Positions 28,371-36,364 of a DNA stretch of 64,000 nucleotides are shown here, piece by piece; the stretch's first letter is position 1, and every line of letters starts with the position of its first letter. The notes beneath the pieces were generated by a model. That model saw only the letters and a list, made by a program, of their open reading frames with translations, searched no databases and was not told where the DNA came from. This DNA comes from Roseospirillum parvum. Its GTDB lineage: Bacteria > Pseudomonadota > Alphaproteobacteria > Rhodospirillales > Rhodospirillaceae. The position numbers and the translations under genes are program-made. The stretch lies in assembly GCF_900100455.1 (NCBI RefSeq), contig NZ_FNCV01000006.1:62001-126000 (forward strand), read 5' to 3'.

Positions 28371-30330
28371 CGATGAAGGCGCGCAGATGGCTGGCGAAAT
28401 CGCGGGCGAAGCCCTTGTGGTCGAGCAGCGGCGAGGCCAGAAGGCGGGCCCGCAGCCCGGCCCGCAGCTCGGCCAGGGCCGCCGGGTCGCCCACCAGATC
28501 GGCGGCGATGCGGGCGAAGTCCTCGGCGTCGCGCGCCGCCAGATGACCCAGGCCGGCGTTGGCGAGGTGGCTCAGGCTGTGCCGGCTGGCGAAGGTGGGG
28601 CCGGGCAGGGTGACCACCGGCACGCCCATCCACAGGGCCTCCAGCGTGGTCAGGCCACCGCTGTAGGGGTGGGTGTCCAGGGCCACGTCGACCCGGCCAT
28701 AGGCGGCCAGGAACTCGGCGTGCGGGCGCTTGCCGAGCAGGTCCAGCCGGGTCGCGTCGATGCCGCGCAGGCCGAAGGCGGCGAACACCCGGGTGCGCAC
28801 CGTGGCATCCTCGTAGCCGCGAAAGGCCATCAGCAGGCGGCTGCCGGGGACGCGGGTCAGAGCCCCGGCGAACAGGTCGTAGACCACTTCGTTCAGCTTG
28901 GCTGGATTGTTGAAGCAGCCGAAGGTGGGCGGCGCGCCACCGGCCAGCGGCAGGGGGGCGACCGGCGGCGCGTCCTCGGGCGGGCTGTAGCAGATGTAGC
29001 CGTGGGGCAGCCGCAGGGGGCGCTCCACATGGTCGGCCTCGCTGCCCGGTGGGACATGGAAGCGGTCGCAGACCAGGCCGTCGATGGCGGCCAGCCCGGT
29101 GGTGCCGGTGTAGCCGGCCCAGCTCAGTTGCACCGGGGCCGGACGGCGGGCGAACAGCGACAGCCGGTTGCCGGCGGTGTGGCCGGCCAGATCGACCAGC
29201 ACGTCGATGCCCAGCCCGGCGATGCGCCCGGCCAGGGCGTCGTCGTCCAGGCCGTCCAGGCGGTGCCAGCGGCAGGCCTCGGCGAGGCGGCGGCTGGTCG
29301 CGTCCTCGTCCTCGGCCCGGCGCAGCGACAGGGCGTGGACCTCGATCCCAAGCTCGGGCGCGGCGGCCAGGGCGCGCACCAGCCCGAGCATGAAAAAGCC
29401 GACCGGGTGCTGGCCCAGGTCGATCGACAGCAGGCCAAGCCGCAACGGTCCCTCGGGGTCGGGGCGCGGCCTGGCCGGCGGGTCCTGAAGGCCATGGCGG
29501 GCCGCCCACGCCTCGTGCAGGCGGCGCAGCATGGCCGGGGGGGTGTCCGGCAGGTACTGGTGGGCGCACAACAGGTTGCCGTGCCGCCAGGGGTGCTCGG
29601 GGGTCAGTTCGTGGGCCCGCCGGTAGTGGGGCAGGGCCTCTTCCGAGCGGCCCTGGGCGGCCAGCAGGTTGCCCAGGTTGGTTTGCGGCCGGGGGTCCCC
29701 GGGGTCGAGCGCGGCGGCCGTCGACAACGCCTGCTCGGCGGCGAACAGGCGGCCCCGGCGGCGCCGCGCCTCGCCCAGGCCGAGCCAGCCGGCGATCTCC
29801 ACCGGGGCGGCCTCGGTCAGGGCGTCGAAGGCCTTCTCGGCTTCCTCGTCGCGCCCCTGGTCGAGCAGCAGGGTGCCCAGGTTGCGCCACGCCCCGGGGT
29901 GGCGCGGTTCGTGGCTCAGGGCGGCCGTGTAGGCGGCTTCCGCCTCGGCCCATTTGTCCTGTTGGGCCAAAAGGTTGCCCAGGTTGTAGTGGGCGGCGGC
30001 GAAAGCCGGCTGGATGTGGAGGGCGGCCCGGAAGGCCTTTTCCGCCGTCGCCAGATCGCCCAGCGCCTGGCAGGCCGAGCCCAGGTTGGACAGCGCCTCG
30101 ACGAAATCGGGCCGCGCCTTGAGGGCCTCGATCAGCACCTGGCGGGCCATTTCCGGGCGCCCCAGGCGCAGCGCCGCGATGCCCATCAGGTTGAGCGCCT
30201 CGGGGTTGCCGGGGTGGGCGGTGAGGTAGGATTCGAGCGGGTCGAGGGCCTCGGCCGGGCGGCCCTGGCGCAGCGCCCGGGCGGCCTGCTGGTAAAGGAC
30301 TTCGCTGGCGTCGCTGGCGTCGTGGCTCAT
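28357..30330 (-). CDS. TPR-containing O-linked GlcNAc transferase-like protein (GT41)
   Basis: 657 residues. About 7-8 tetratricopeptide repeats (residues 10-270; units such as HPGNPEALNLMGIAALRLGR) precede a GT41 catalytic half. GT41 marks are LRLGLLSIDLGQHPVGFFML, LGIDVLVDLAGHTAGNRL, LSWAGYTGTTGLAAID, FGCFNNPAKLNE and VALDTHPYSGGLTTLEALWM. Bacterial SPINDLY/OGT-like proteins put sugars on Ser/Thr of proteins; the flagellin 1.4 kb away is the likely acceptor, by context only. Start ATG 30330 overlaps the upstream gene stop as ATGA. The TPRs probably hold the acceptor. Confidence 0.88.
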   Translation of the reverse strand: MSHDASDASEVLYQQAARALRQGRPAEALDPLESYLTAHPGNPEALNLMGIAALRLGRPEMARQVLIEALKARPDFVEALSNLGSACQALGDLATAEKAFRAALHIQPAFAAAHYNLGNLLAQQDKWAEAEAAYTAALSHEPRHPGAWRNLGTLLLDQGRDEEAEKAFDALTEAAPVEIAGWLGLGEARRRRGRLFAAEQALSTAAALDPGDPRPQTNLGNLLAAQGRSEEALPHYRRAHELTPEHPWRHGNLLCAHQYLPDTPPAMLRRLHEAWAARHGLQDPPARPRPDPEGPLRLGLLSIDLGQHPVGFFMLGLVRALAAAPELGIEVHALSLRRAEDEDATSRRLAEACRWHRLDGLDDDALAGRIAGLGIDVLVDLAGHTAGNRLSLFARRPAPVQLSWAGYTGTTGLAAIDGLVCDRFHVPPGSEADHVERPLRLPHGYICYSPPEDAPPVAPLPLAGGAPPTFGCFNNPAKLNEVVYDLFAGALTRVPGSRLLMAFRGYEDATVRTRVFAAFGLRGIDATRLDLLGKRPHAEFLAAYGRVDVALDTHPYSGGLTTLEALWMGVPVVTLPGPTFASRHSLSHLANAGLGHLAARDAEDFARIAADLVGDPAALAELRAGLRARLLASPLLDHKGFARDFASHLRAFIAALP

Positions 30331-31220
30331 GGGCTGTCGGTCACCGTGTCCGAGTGGCGGCGCAGGTGGCCGACCAGGGTGGCTTGCAGGCTGTCGTAGA
30401 AGGTGGCCAGGGCGGCCTTGGCGGCGCCGTCGCCGCCCTCGGCCTCGATGGCGCCCAGAAGGTCGGCGTGCAGGCGGGCCAGGGCGGCGACCGGCAGCTC
30501 CAGGGCGTGGGCGCTCTGCGGCGCGGCGCGGGCCTGGGTCTGGCAGCGGCCCAGCACCTCGGTCAACAGGTGGCCGAAAAAGAGGAAGCTGTGGTCGGCC
30601 CAGGCGCGGGGGTGGCTCACATGGCGCGCCCCTTCCAGGCGCAGGGCGCTCACCCGATGGCCGGCCAGCAGGGCGAACAGCGGCAGGGCGTAGTCCCAGA
30701 ACGGCTGGCCCAGGCAGAAGGCGGCCGGGCGGGCCAACTCCCGGGCCAGTTCGGGAGACATCACGAAGTAGTCGAAGCCGGGCGAGAAGGCGGGGCGCGG
30801 CGGCGGACTGTCGAGACCAGGCAGGTCGTCCACGTCGCTGCGGTGGCCGGCCAGCAGGGTGGCCGGGCCGTGGGTCCCGGCCAGTTCGCGCCAGCGTTGG
30901 GGCAGCCGGCGCTCGGCGGCGAGCACGATGTCGGCGTTGAGGATCACCCCCAGGCGCGGCCGCTGATCGGCCAGGAAGGCCAGCAGGTCGTGCACGAAGG
31001 GCACCGGCTTGCCGACCAGGGCGCGGCCGTCGCGCTCGATGGGCACCACGGTGATGCCGGGGAAGGCGGTCGCCACCTCGGCCACCTCGGCGGTGGCGTT
31101 CAGCGAGGCCACCGCGAGGTCGGCCGCCCGCCAACTGGCCACCGCCCGTCGCTGGACCTCGCCCCTGGGTCCCTCCAGGCCGGGAACCAGCGAGGTGACG
31201 GCAAGCAGATCGGCGACCAT
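30327..31220 (-). CDS. Unknown protein, possibly a GT-A-like glycosyltransferase
   Basis: 297 residues, no family firmly recognised. Features that recall nucleotide-sugar transferases are the central LGVILNADIVLA (a possible D-x-D-like site within a beta strand) and the FSPGFDYFVMSPELARELAR and FWDYALPLFALLAGHRVSAL segments. No signal peptide or membrane helix. It is translationally coupled to the GT41 gene downstream (ATGA overlap), so a role in the same modification, presumably of flagellin, is inferred. Start ATG 31220. Confidence 0.65.
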   Translation of the reverse strand: MVADLLAVTSLVPGLEGPRGEVQRRAVASWRAADLAVASLNATAEVAEVATAFPGITVVPIERDGRALVGKPVPFVHDLLAFLADQRPRLGVILNADIVLAAERRLPQRWRELAGTHGPATLLAGHRSDVDDLPGLDSPPPRPAFSPGFDYFVMSPELARELARPAAFCLGQPFWDYALPLFALLAGHRVSALRLEGARHVSHPRAWADHSFLFFGHLLTEVLGRCQTQARAAPQSAHALELPVAALARLHADLLGAIEAEGGDGAAKAALATFYDSLQATLVGHLRRHSDTVTDSP

Positions 31221-31704
31221 CCGGCGGGGGCTCCCTGGCTGGTGGGGCGGCGTGGCGGGCGCCAGATGATGGCCCCGCGCGGTGCCCGGGGCAAGTCATC
31301 CCCGGCGGCTTCGATGCGGCGACTCTATGCCTTCTGGCCAGGCGAGGCCAAATTGACAATCGTCGCGCGGGAGCGTACATATTCTAGCGTATCCGCCATG
31401 CGTCATCGGCCCAGAAGGGCGCGGCCAGGGCGGGGCGCCGGCAGCGTCGCCGGTATGGTCTTTGGGCTGATGCCTCCGGAAAGCGGCCCTCTCGGGTCGA
31501 TTGCCGGGGTCAGTGCCTGGGGGCTGGTGGGCCAAGAAGGCACGCCGCACCCATCGAAGGCTGATCGTGGCGCGGTTCGGAGTCTGTTAACGGGAGGTTT
31601 GCAAATCTCCCTTAAACCCGTGTCTTGGACAGAAACGTCCAGCCGCCGGGGGTGGCCCCAGCCAGGGCTGCTCACCCGGTTCCTAGAACCAGGAGACCAC
31701 CACA
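31221..31704 (+). other. Flagellin upstream region with promoter candidate and leader structures
   Basis: About 485 bases between divergent genes. A TTGACA (31353) to TACATA (31376) pair with 17-bp spacing faces the flagellin. Closer to the gene are a 20-base near-perfect palindrome (31592-31611, gggaggtttgcaaatctccc), a hairpin tggac-agaaac-gtcca (31626-31641) and ggttc-cta-gaacc (31678-31690), then the aggaga ribosome site. The dyads could be regulator sites or a structured 5' leader, as FlbT is known to act on flagellin mRNA leaders. No convincing sigma-28 or sigma-54 motif was recognised. Confidence 0.5.
31353..31381 (+). promoter_or_regulatory. Possible sigma-70-type promoter upstream of flagellin
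   Basis: Perfect -35 TTGACA at 31353-31358, 17-bp spacer, weak -10 TACATA at 31376-31381, in an AT-enriched patch. If used for flagellin it would give a leader of over 300 nt. Confidence 0.35.
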
Positions 31705-32604
31705 ATGGCTAACGACATTACCCTCTCGTCCGCCACGCGGACCAACCTGCTCTCCCTGCAGCGCACCACCTCGCTGATCGGCAGCACGCAGGAGCGTCTG
31801 TCCTCCGGCCTCAAGGTCAACAGCGCGCTCGACGACGCGCTGTCGTTCTTCAAGGCGCGTAACCTGAACAACCGGGCCTCCGACCTGTCGACCGTGAAGG
31901 ACGGCATCTCCGAGGGCATCAGCGTCATCACCGCCGCCGTGCAGGGCCTGGAGAGCATGGAAGCGACGCTGAAGCAGATGAAGGCCATCGCCTCCTCTGC
32001 CCGCGCCGCCAGCGACTCCACCTCGCGTCAGAAGCTGGCCAGCCAGTTCAACGAGCTGCGCAGCCAGGTCGACGCCCTGGCCGAGGACGCCTCGTTCAAC
32101 GGTATCAACCTGATCACCGGCGAGACCACCCGCGGCCCCGACACCCTGACCGTGAAGTTCAACGAAAAGACCGGCAGCTCGGCCTCCAACACCCTGGTGG
32201 TGAACGGCCAGAACATGTCGATCGGCGTGAACTCCAGCGGTTCGGCCGGTCAGCTCAGCTTCATCGGCAGTGCCATGACCAGCGGCACCACCTCGGCGAG
32301 CTGGGCCGACAGCACCAACTACGTGGCCAACATCGACGGCTTCATCGACAACATCGACTCGGCGCTGACCATCGTCCGCGATACGGCGCAGCAGTTCGGT
32401 ACCAACGCCTCGATGCTGGAAATCCGCCGCGAGTTCACCGACAACCTGATCAACACCCTGAAGAGCGGCGCCGGCGATCTGGTCAACGCCGACATGAACG
32501 AAGAGTCGGCGAACATGCTGTCCCTGCAGACCCGTCAGCAGCTGGGCACCATCTCGCTGTCCATCGCCCAGCAGTCCGAGCAGTCGGTGCTGCGTCTGTT
32601 CTAA
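31705..32604 (+). CDS. Flagellin
   Basis: 299-residue flagellar filament subunit. The N-terminal D0/D1 helices are typical (LLSLQRTTSLIGSTQERLSS, then GISEGISVITAAVQGLESME), as is the C terminus (ANMLSLQTRQQLGTISLSIA). The middle is short and rich in Ser, Thr, Gly and Asn (NEKTGSSASNTLVVNGQN; SSGSAGQLSFIGSAMTSGTT), offering many possible O-glycosylation sites on the exposed surface. Codon use is noticeably more biased than in neighbours (AAC, CTG, GGC), fitting high expression. An aggaga site precedes ATG 31705; a strong terminator follows. Confidence 0.96.
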   Translation: MANDITLSSATRTNLLSLQRTTSLIGSTQERLSSGLKVNSALDDALSFFKARNLNNRASDLSTVKDGISEGISVITAAVQGLESMEATLKQMKAIASSARAASDSTSRQKLASQFNELRSQVDALAEDASFNGINLITGETTRGPDTLTVKFNEKTGSSASNTLVVNGQNMSIGVNSSGSAGQLSFIGSAMTSGTTSASWADSTNYVANIDGFIDNIDSALTIVRDTAQQFGTNASMLEIRREFTDNLINTLKSGAGDLVNADMNEESANMLSLQTRQQLGTISLSIAQQSEQSVLRLF

Positions 32605-32624
32605 TCCTTCCCGACCGATGCTCT

Positions 32625-32645
32625 CGGGACGGCCCCGCCGTCCCG
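32625..32645 (+). terminator. Short perfect hairpin after flagellin
   Basis: A 9-bp stem cgggacggc/gccgtcccg with a 3-nt loop lies 20 bases after the flagellin stop. It has no T-run; it may stabilise the 3' end upstream of the main terminator at 32685. Confidence 0.5.
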
Positions 32646-32684
32646 GGGCGCCTTCCGCCGCAGCGCCGGAGGGCACGTTTCACG

Positions 32685-32720
32685 AAGCCGCGGATCCCAC
32701 CCCAGGGGCCGCGGCTTTTC
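32685..32720 (+). terminator. Rho-independent terminator of flagellin
   Basis: Stem aagccgcgg / ccgcggctt with a 15-nt loop, followed by tttc: a conventional intrinsic terminator about 80 bases after the flagellin stop. It separates the abundant flagellin mRNA from flbT-flaF. Confidence 0.8.
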
Positions 32721-32738
32721 GTTGGCCCTGCGCCCTCT

Positions 32739-32767
32739 TTTCGCTGGGGCCCCGGCGGCGCTATACT
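32739..32767 (+). promoter_or_regulatory. Possible promoter for flbT-flaF
   Basis: A good -10 TATACT (32762-32767) stands about 100 bases upstream of flbT, just after the flagellin terminator; the -35 region (around 32739, tttcgc-like) is weak. Confidence 0.35.
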
Positions 32768-32868
32768 CGGCCCGCTGAAGGAGACGCCCCGGCCGGCCCG
32801 GCGCGCCTCGCCGATCCTTTTCCTCCGCCCTGCCGCAGGAACCGCCCCGCCATGCCCGCCCCGTTGCC

Positions 32869-33267
32869 ATGCCGCTGAAGCTGTCGCTGAAACCGGGCGA
32901 AAAGGTGCTGATCGGCAGCGCCGTGGTGGCCAACGGACCGCACAAGAACGAGCTGGTCATCCTCAACCGGGTGCCGGTCCTGCGCGAGAAGGAGATCATC
33001 ACGCCAGAGGAGGCCGACACCCCGGCCAAGAAGCTCTACGTGACCATCCTCAACATGTACGTCAATCCGGACCGGGAGCGGGAATTCCATCAGGTCTATT
33101 TTCTCCTTCTTAACCAGTTGGTGCATATGTCTACGGACATGCGGATGATCGATCTGGTGCTGGATGTCTCCAAGCGGATCATCGCCGGCGACCATTACCG
33201 AGCCCTCAAACTGTGCCGCAAGCTGATCGACCACGAGTCGGAGGTCCAAGAGAATGCCCAAGCATGA
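32869..33267 (+). CDS. flbT: Flagellin biosynthesis repressor FlbT
   Basis: 132-residue FlbT, known in Caulobacter to bind the flagellin mRNA leader and destabilise it when assembly is blocked. Family features: MPLKLSLKPGEKVLIGSAVV at the start, then VYFLLLNQLVHMS and RALKLCRKLIDHE near the end. Its stop lies beyond the flaF start (14-base overlap), so the two are co-translated. The neighbouring flagellin is the expected target. Third-position GC drops in part of the gene (tattttctccttcttaacc), a local oddity of unknown meaning. Confidence 0.94.
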   Translation: MPLKLSLKPGEKVLIGSAVVANGPHKNELVILNRVPVLREKEIITPEEADTPAKKLYVTILNMYVNPDREREFHQVYFLLLNQLVHMSTDMRMIDLVLDVSKRIIAGDHYRALKLCRKLIDHESEVQENAQA

Positions 33268-33694
33268 GGTCGGCGCCTACCAGCGCACCCAGAAAACCAA
33301 CATGTCGCCGCGCGAGGTCGAGGCGATGGCCTTCCTCAAGGCGGCCAGCCTGCTCGAGGACGCCAAGGGCAAGGCCGGTTCGCTGGAGGAGTTTTCCAAG
33401 GCGCTGCGCTTCAACCACCTGCTGTGGACCATCATCCAGGCCGACATCACCGAGCCCGAGAACCAGCTCCCGCCGGAGATCAAGGCCAACGTGATGAGCC
33501 TGTCCATCTTCGTCGACAAGCAGACCAACAAGGCCCTGCGCACCAACACCCCGGCCGATCTTGACGTGTTGATCAACATCAACCGCAATCTGGCCGCCGG
33601 GCTGCGCGAAAACCCGGACGCGCCGACCGCCGATGGCGCCCCCCCGGCGGCCGCCCCGGGCGGCCCGCAGGCCGGCGGCGGCACGCTGGCCTGA
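33254..33694 (+). CDS. flaF: Flagellin assembly/regulatory protein FlaF
   Basis: 146-residue FlaF, needed for flagellin production and secretion in alphaproteobacteria and acting opposite to FlbT. The conserved part is AYQRTQKTNMSPREVEAMAF through NHLLWTIIQADITEPENQLP and LPPEIKANVMSLSIFVDKQT. The last about 35 residues are a Pro/Ala/Gly-rich tail not needed for the fold. Starts inside the end of flbT. Followed after 36 bases by the large GT41 gene. Confidence 0.93.
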   Translation: MPKHEVGAYQRTQKTNMSPREVEAMAFLKAASLLEDAKGKAGSLEEFSKALRFNHLLWTIIQADITEPENQLPPEIKANVMSLSIFVDKQTNKALRTNTPADLDVLININRNLAAGLRENPDAPTADGAPPAAAPGGPQAGGGTLA

Positions 33695-33730
33695 TCGCGG
33701 CGGCGCCACCGGCGCGCCGCCTGTCCCGAC

Positions 33731-36364
33731 ATGGATACCCCTCCCCCCGACGCAGCGGACGGCCCGGACCTCGCCGCCCGCTACGCCGCCCGGGCCGCCC
33801 AGGCCCTGGAGGCGGGTGACCCCACCCAGGCCCTGTTCCTGGCCGAGGCAGCCCGCGACCTGGACGACGGGCGCCTCCCCCCGTGGCTGATCTCGGCCTC
33901 GGCCTGCCGCCTGCTGGGCCGCCTGGAAGAAGCCGCCGAGCATCTGGAGCGGGCCGTTGCCCTGGCCCCGGAGCAGCCCGGGGTGCGGGCCATGGCCGGC
34001 CTGATGGCCCACCGCCTGGGCCGCCCGGCCGTCGCCCGGCCGCATCTGGAGCGGGCCCTGGCCCTCGATCCCCGCCAGGGGGCGGTGCGCAGCGCGCTGG
34101 CCCTGATCCTGGCCGCCGCCGACCAGCCGAGGGCGGCGGATGATCTGCTGGCCGAGGGGCTCGGCCTCAGCCCCGACGATCCCGACCTGTTGTGCAATCT
34201 GGCCACCCTGCGCGCCGGCCAGGGCGATCCGGCGGCCGCCCGGACCTTGCTGGAACGCGCCCTGGCCGCCGCGCCGGGACATGTCGAGGTGCTGGTCAAC
34301 CTGGGTCTGCGGCTGCTCGACGATGCCCCCGATGTCGCCGCCCGGGAACGCGGCGCCCGCCTGCTGGAGGAGGCCGCCACCCTGGCCCCCAACCGGCCCG
34401 AGGTGCTGGGCGCCTGGGCCACCGCCTTGCGTCGTCTGGGCCGAGCGGAGGCGGCGGTGGCGGTGCTGGGGCGGGCGGTCGAGATGGCCCCCGACGACCC
34501 CGGGGCGCGCAACAACCTGGCCCTGGCCCGCCTCGACGCCGGTCAGGCCGAGGCCGCCGAGGCCGACCTGCGCCACGCCCTGACGCTGGCCGGGGCGCGC
34601 GGCGAGGCGGGCACCCTGATCGCCAGCAATCTGGGCATGCTGCTGTGCCGCCTGGGCCGCCTTCAGGAAAGCATCGCGTGGCTGCGCGCCCTGCTCAAGA
34701 CCGCCCCGGACTGCCTGGACGGGGCCATCAACCTGGGCAACGCCTTGCTTCAGGACGGCCAGTTGGCGGCCGCCGAAGACCTCTTCCAGGAGCTTGCCGA
34801 GCGCCACCCGGAGCACCCCACGCCACGCCTCGGGCTGGCCAATCTGGCCTGGGAGGGCCACCGCTACGGGGCCGCCGTGCGCCACGGCCGGGCCGCCCGC
34901 CGGCTGGCCCCGGACAACCCCAACATCCTCAACTCGCTGGGCGTCACCCTGAAGGACATGGGCAGCCCGGCCGAGGCCTTCGCTCTGTGCCGCCGCGCGG
35001 TGGCGCTGTGCCCGGTGCCGGCCGACCGCCAGGACTACCTGTCCAACGCGCTGTACAGTTGGCAGTACCGGGCCGATGCCTCGGCGGCGACGGTGGCCGC
35101 CGTCCACGGTGCCGCCGCCCCGGTCTTCGAAAGCGGCCGGCCCGACCCGGCGCGGCCCCACCTGAATTCACCGGACCCCGAACGGCGGCTCCGGGTGGGC
35201 TATTTCTCGGCCGACTTCCGGGCCCACGCGGTGGCCTTTTTCCTGCAAGGGGTGCTGGCCGGGCATCGGGCCGAACAGGTCGAGGTGTTCGCCTACTCGG
35301 CCACCGTCAAGCCCGACGCCATCACCGCCCGCCTCAAGGCCGACTGCGACCACTGGCGCGAGGTGACCGGCCTGGGGCCGCGTGCCCTGGCCGATCTGGC
35401 GGTGGCCGACGGCCTGGACATCGCGGTCGATCTGGCCGGGCACACCGCCGGCAACCTGCTGCCCGCCCTGGCCCTGCGGCCGGCGCCGCTGGTCCTGAGC
35501 TGGATCGGCTATCCCGGCACCACCGGCCTTCAGGCGGTCGATTATCGCCTTTCGGACGCCCGGGCCGATCCGCCGGACGATCCCTGGCCGGGCAGCGAAA
35601 AGGTGCTGCGCCTGCCCGACTGCTTCCACCTCTATACGCCCGAGGCCGACCTGCCGCCGGTCGCTCCCGCCCCCTGCCGGACCCGCCGCGCGGTGACCTT
35701 CTGCAGCTTCAACAACCTGGCCAAGGTGACCGATCAGGTGATCGCCGCCTGGGGGCGCATCCTGGCCGCCCTGCCGGAGGCCCGGCTGCTCATCAAGTGC
35801 AAGCAGTTCAAGGACCCCGAGCTGGTCGCCGCGACGGTGGATCGGCTGGTCGCCGCCGGGGCCGGGGCCGGGCAGGTCGAGCCGGTCACCTACGCCGCCA
35901 ACCTGGATGCCCACCTGGCCATCTACGGGTTCGCCGACCTGGGGCTCGACACCTTCCCCTACAACGGCACCACCACCACCTGCGAGGCCATGTGGATGGG
36001 GGTGCCGGTGCTCTCGCTGGCCGGGGATCGCCACGCCGGGCGGGTCGGGGCCAGCCTGCTGGAGGCGGTCGGGTTGGCCGATCACCTGCTGGCCGACGAC
36101 GTGGACGACTACGTGGCCCGCGCCATCGCCCTGGGCCGCGACTTGGAGCGGCTGGCCGGCTGGCGCGACACCCTGCGCCAGCGCTTCGCCGCCTCGCCGC
36201 TGTGCGACCGGGCGCGGTTCGTCGAGCATCTGGAGGCCGCCTACCGCCACATCTGGGGCGACTGGTGCGCCCGGGTCGCCGCCCACGGGCCGACCCACCA
36301 GTGGCTGCCGCCCGACCTGCTGGCCCAACCGGCGTGGCCCGACACCGCCGAGGGTGGGGCGTGA
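33731..36364 (+). CDS. Large TPR-containing O-linked GlcNAc transferase-like protein (GT41)
   Basis: 877 residues. About ten TPR units (residues 15-420, such as HPEHPTPRLGLANLAWEGHR) precede a full GT41 domain (about 475-850): LRVGYFSADFRAHAVAFFLQ, LDIAVDLAGHTAGNLLPALA, LSWIGYPGTTGLQAVDYRLS, TFCSFNNLAKVTDQVI and LDTFPYNGTTTTCEAMWMGV. These match eukaryotic OGT and plant SPINDLY catalytic segments. It follows flaF by 36 bases and overlaps the next gene by GTGA. Placement after flagellin, flbT and flaF makes flagellin the probable substrate. A second, divergent GT41 (28357-30330) is only 28% as long in its TPR part by eye, so the two are not simple duplicates. Confidence 0.9.
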   Translation: MDTPPPDAADGPDLAARYAARAAQALEAGDPTQALFLAEAARDLDDGRLPPWLISASACRLLGRLEEAAEHLERAVALAPEQPGVRAMAGLMAHRLGRPAVARPHLERALALDPRQGAVRSALALILAAADQPRAADDLLAEGLGLSPDDPDLLCNLATLRAGQGDPAAARTLLERALAAAPGHVEVLVNLGLRLLDDAPDVAARERGARLLEEAATLAPNRPEVLGAWATALRRLGRAEAAVAVLGRAVEMAPDDPGARNNLALARLDAGQAEAAEADLRHALTLAGARGEAGTLIASNLGMLLCRLGRLQESIAWLRALLKTAPDCLDGAINLGNALLQDGQLAAAEDLFQELAERHPEHPTPRLGLANLAWEGHRYGAAVRHGRAARRLAPDNPNILNSLGVTLKDMGSPAEAFALCRRAVALCPVPADRQDYLSNALYSWQYRADASAATVAAVHGAAAPVFESGRPDPARPHLNSPDPERRLRVGYFSADFRAHAVAFFLQGVLAGHRAEQVEVFAYSATVKPDAITARLKADCDHWREVTGLGPRALADLAVADGLDIAVDLAGHTAGNLLPALALRPAPLVLSWIGYPGTTGLQAVDYRLSDARADPPDDPWPGSEKVLRLPDCFHLYTPEADLPPVAPAPCRTRRAVTFCSFNNLAKVTDQVIAAWGRILAALPEARLLIKCKQFKDPELVAATVDRLVAAGAGAGQVEPVTYAANLDAHLAIYGFADLGLDTFPYNGTTTTCEAMWMGVPVLSLAGDRHAGRVGASLLEAVGLADHLLADDVDDYVARAIALGRDLERLAGWRDTLRQRFAASPLCDRARFVEHLEAAYRHIWGDWCARVAAHGPTHQWLPPDLLAQPAWPDTAEGGA

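Noticed and set aside
28357-31380. 1007-codon frame merging the 297-residue gene region with the GT41 gene
   Set aside because: The first 350 codons are a shadow of the 30327-31220 gene; the TPR protein starts at ATG 30330 with an ATGA overlap.
34192-36360. Long open frame upstream of the TPR-GT9 gene, continuous with it
   Set aside because: It overlaps the GT41 gene in another frame and is Gly/Arg/Pro low-complexity; the real gene starts at GTG 36361 by the GTGA overlap.
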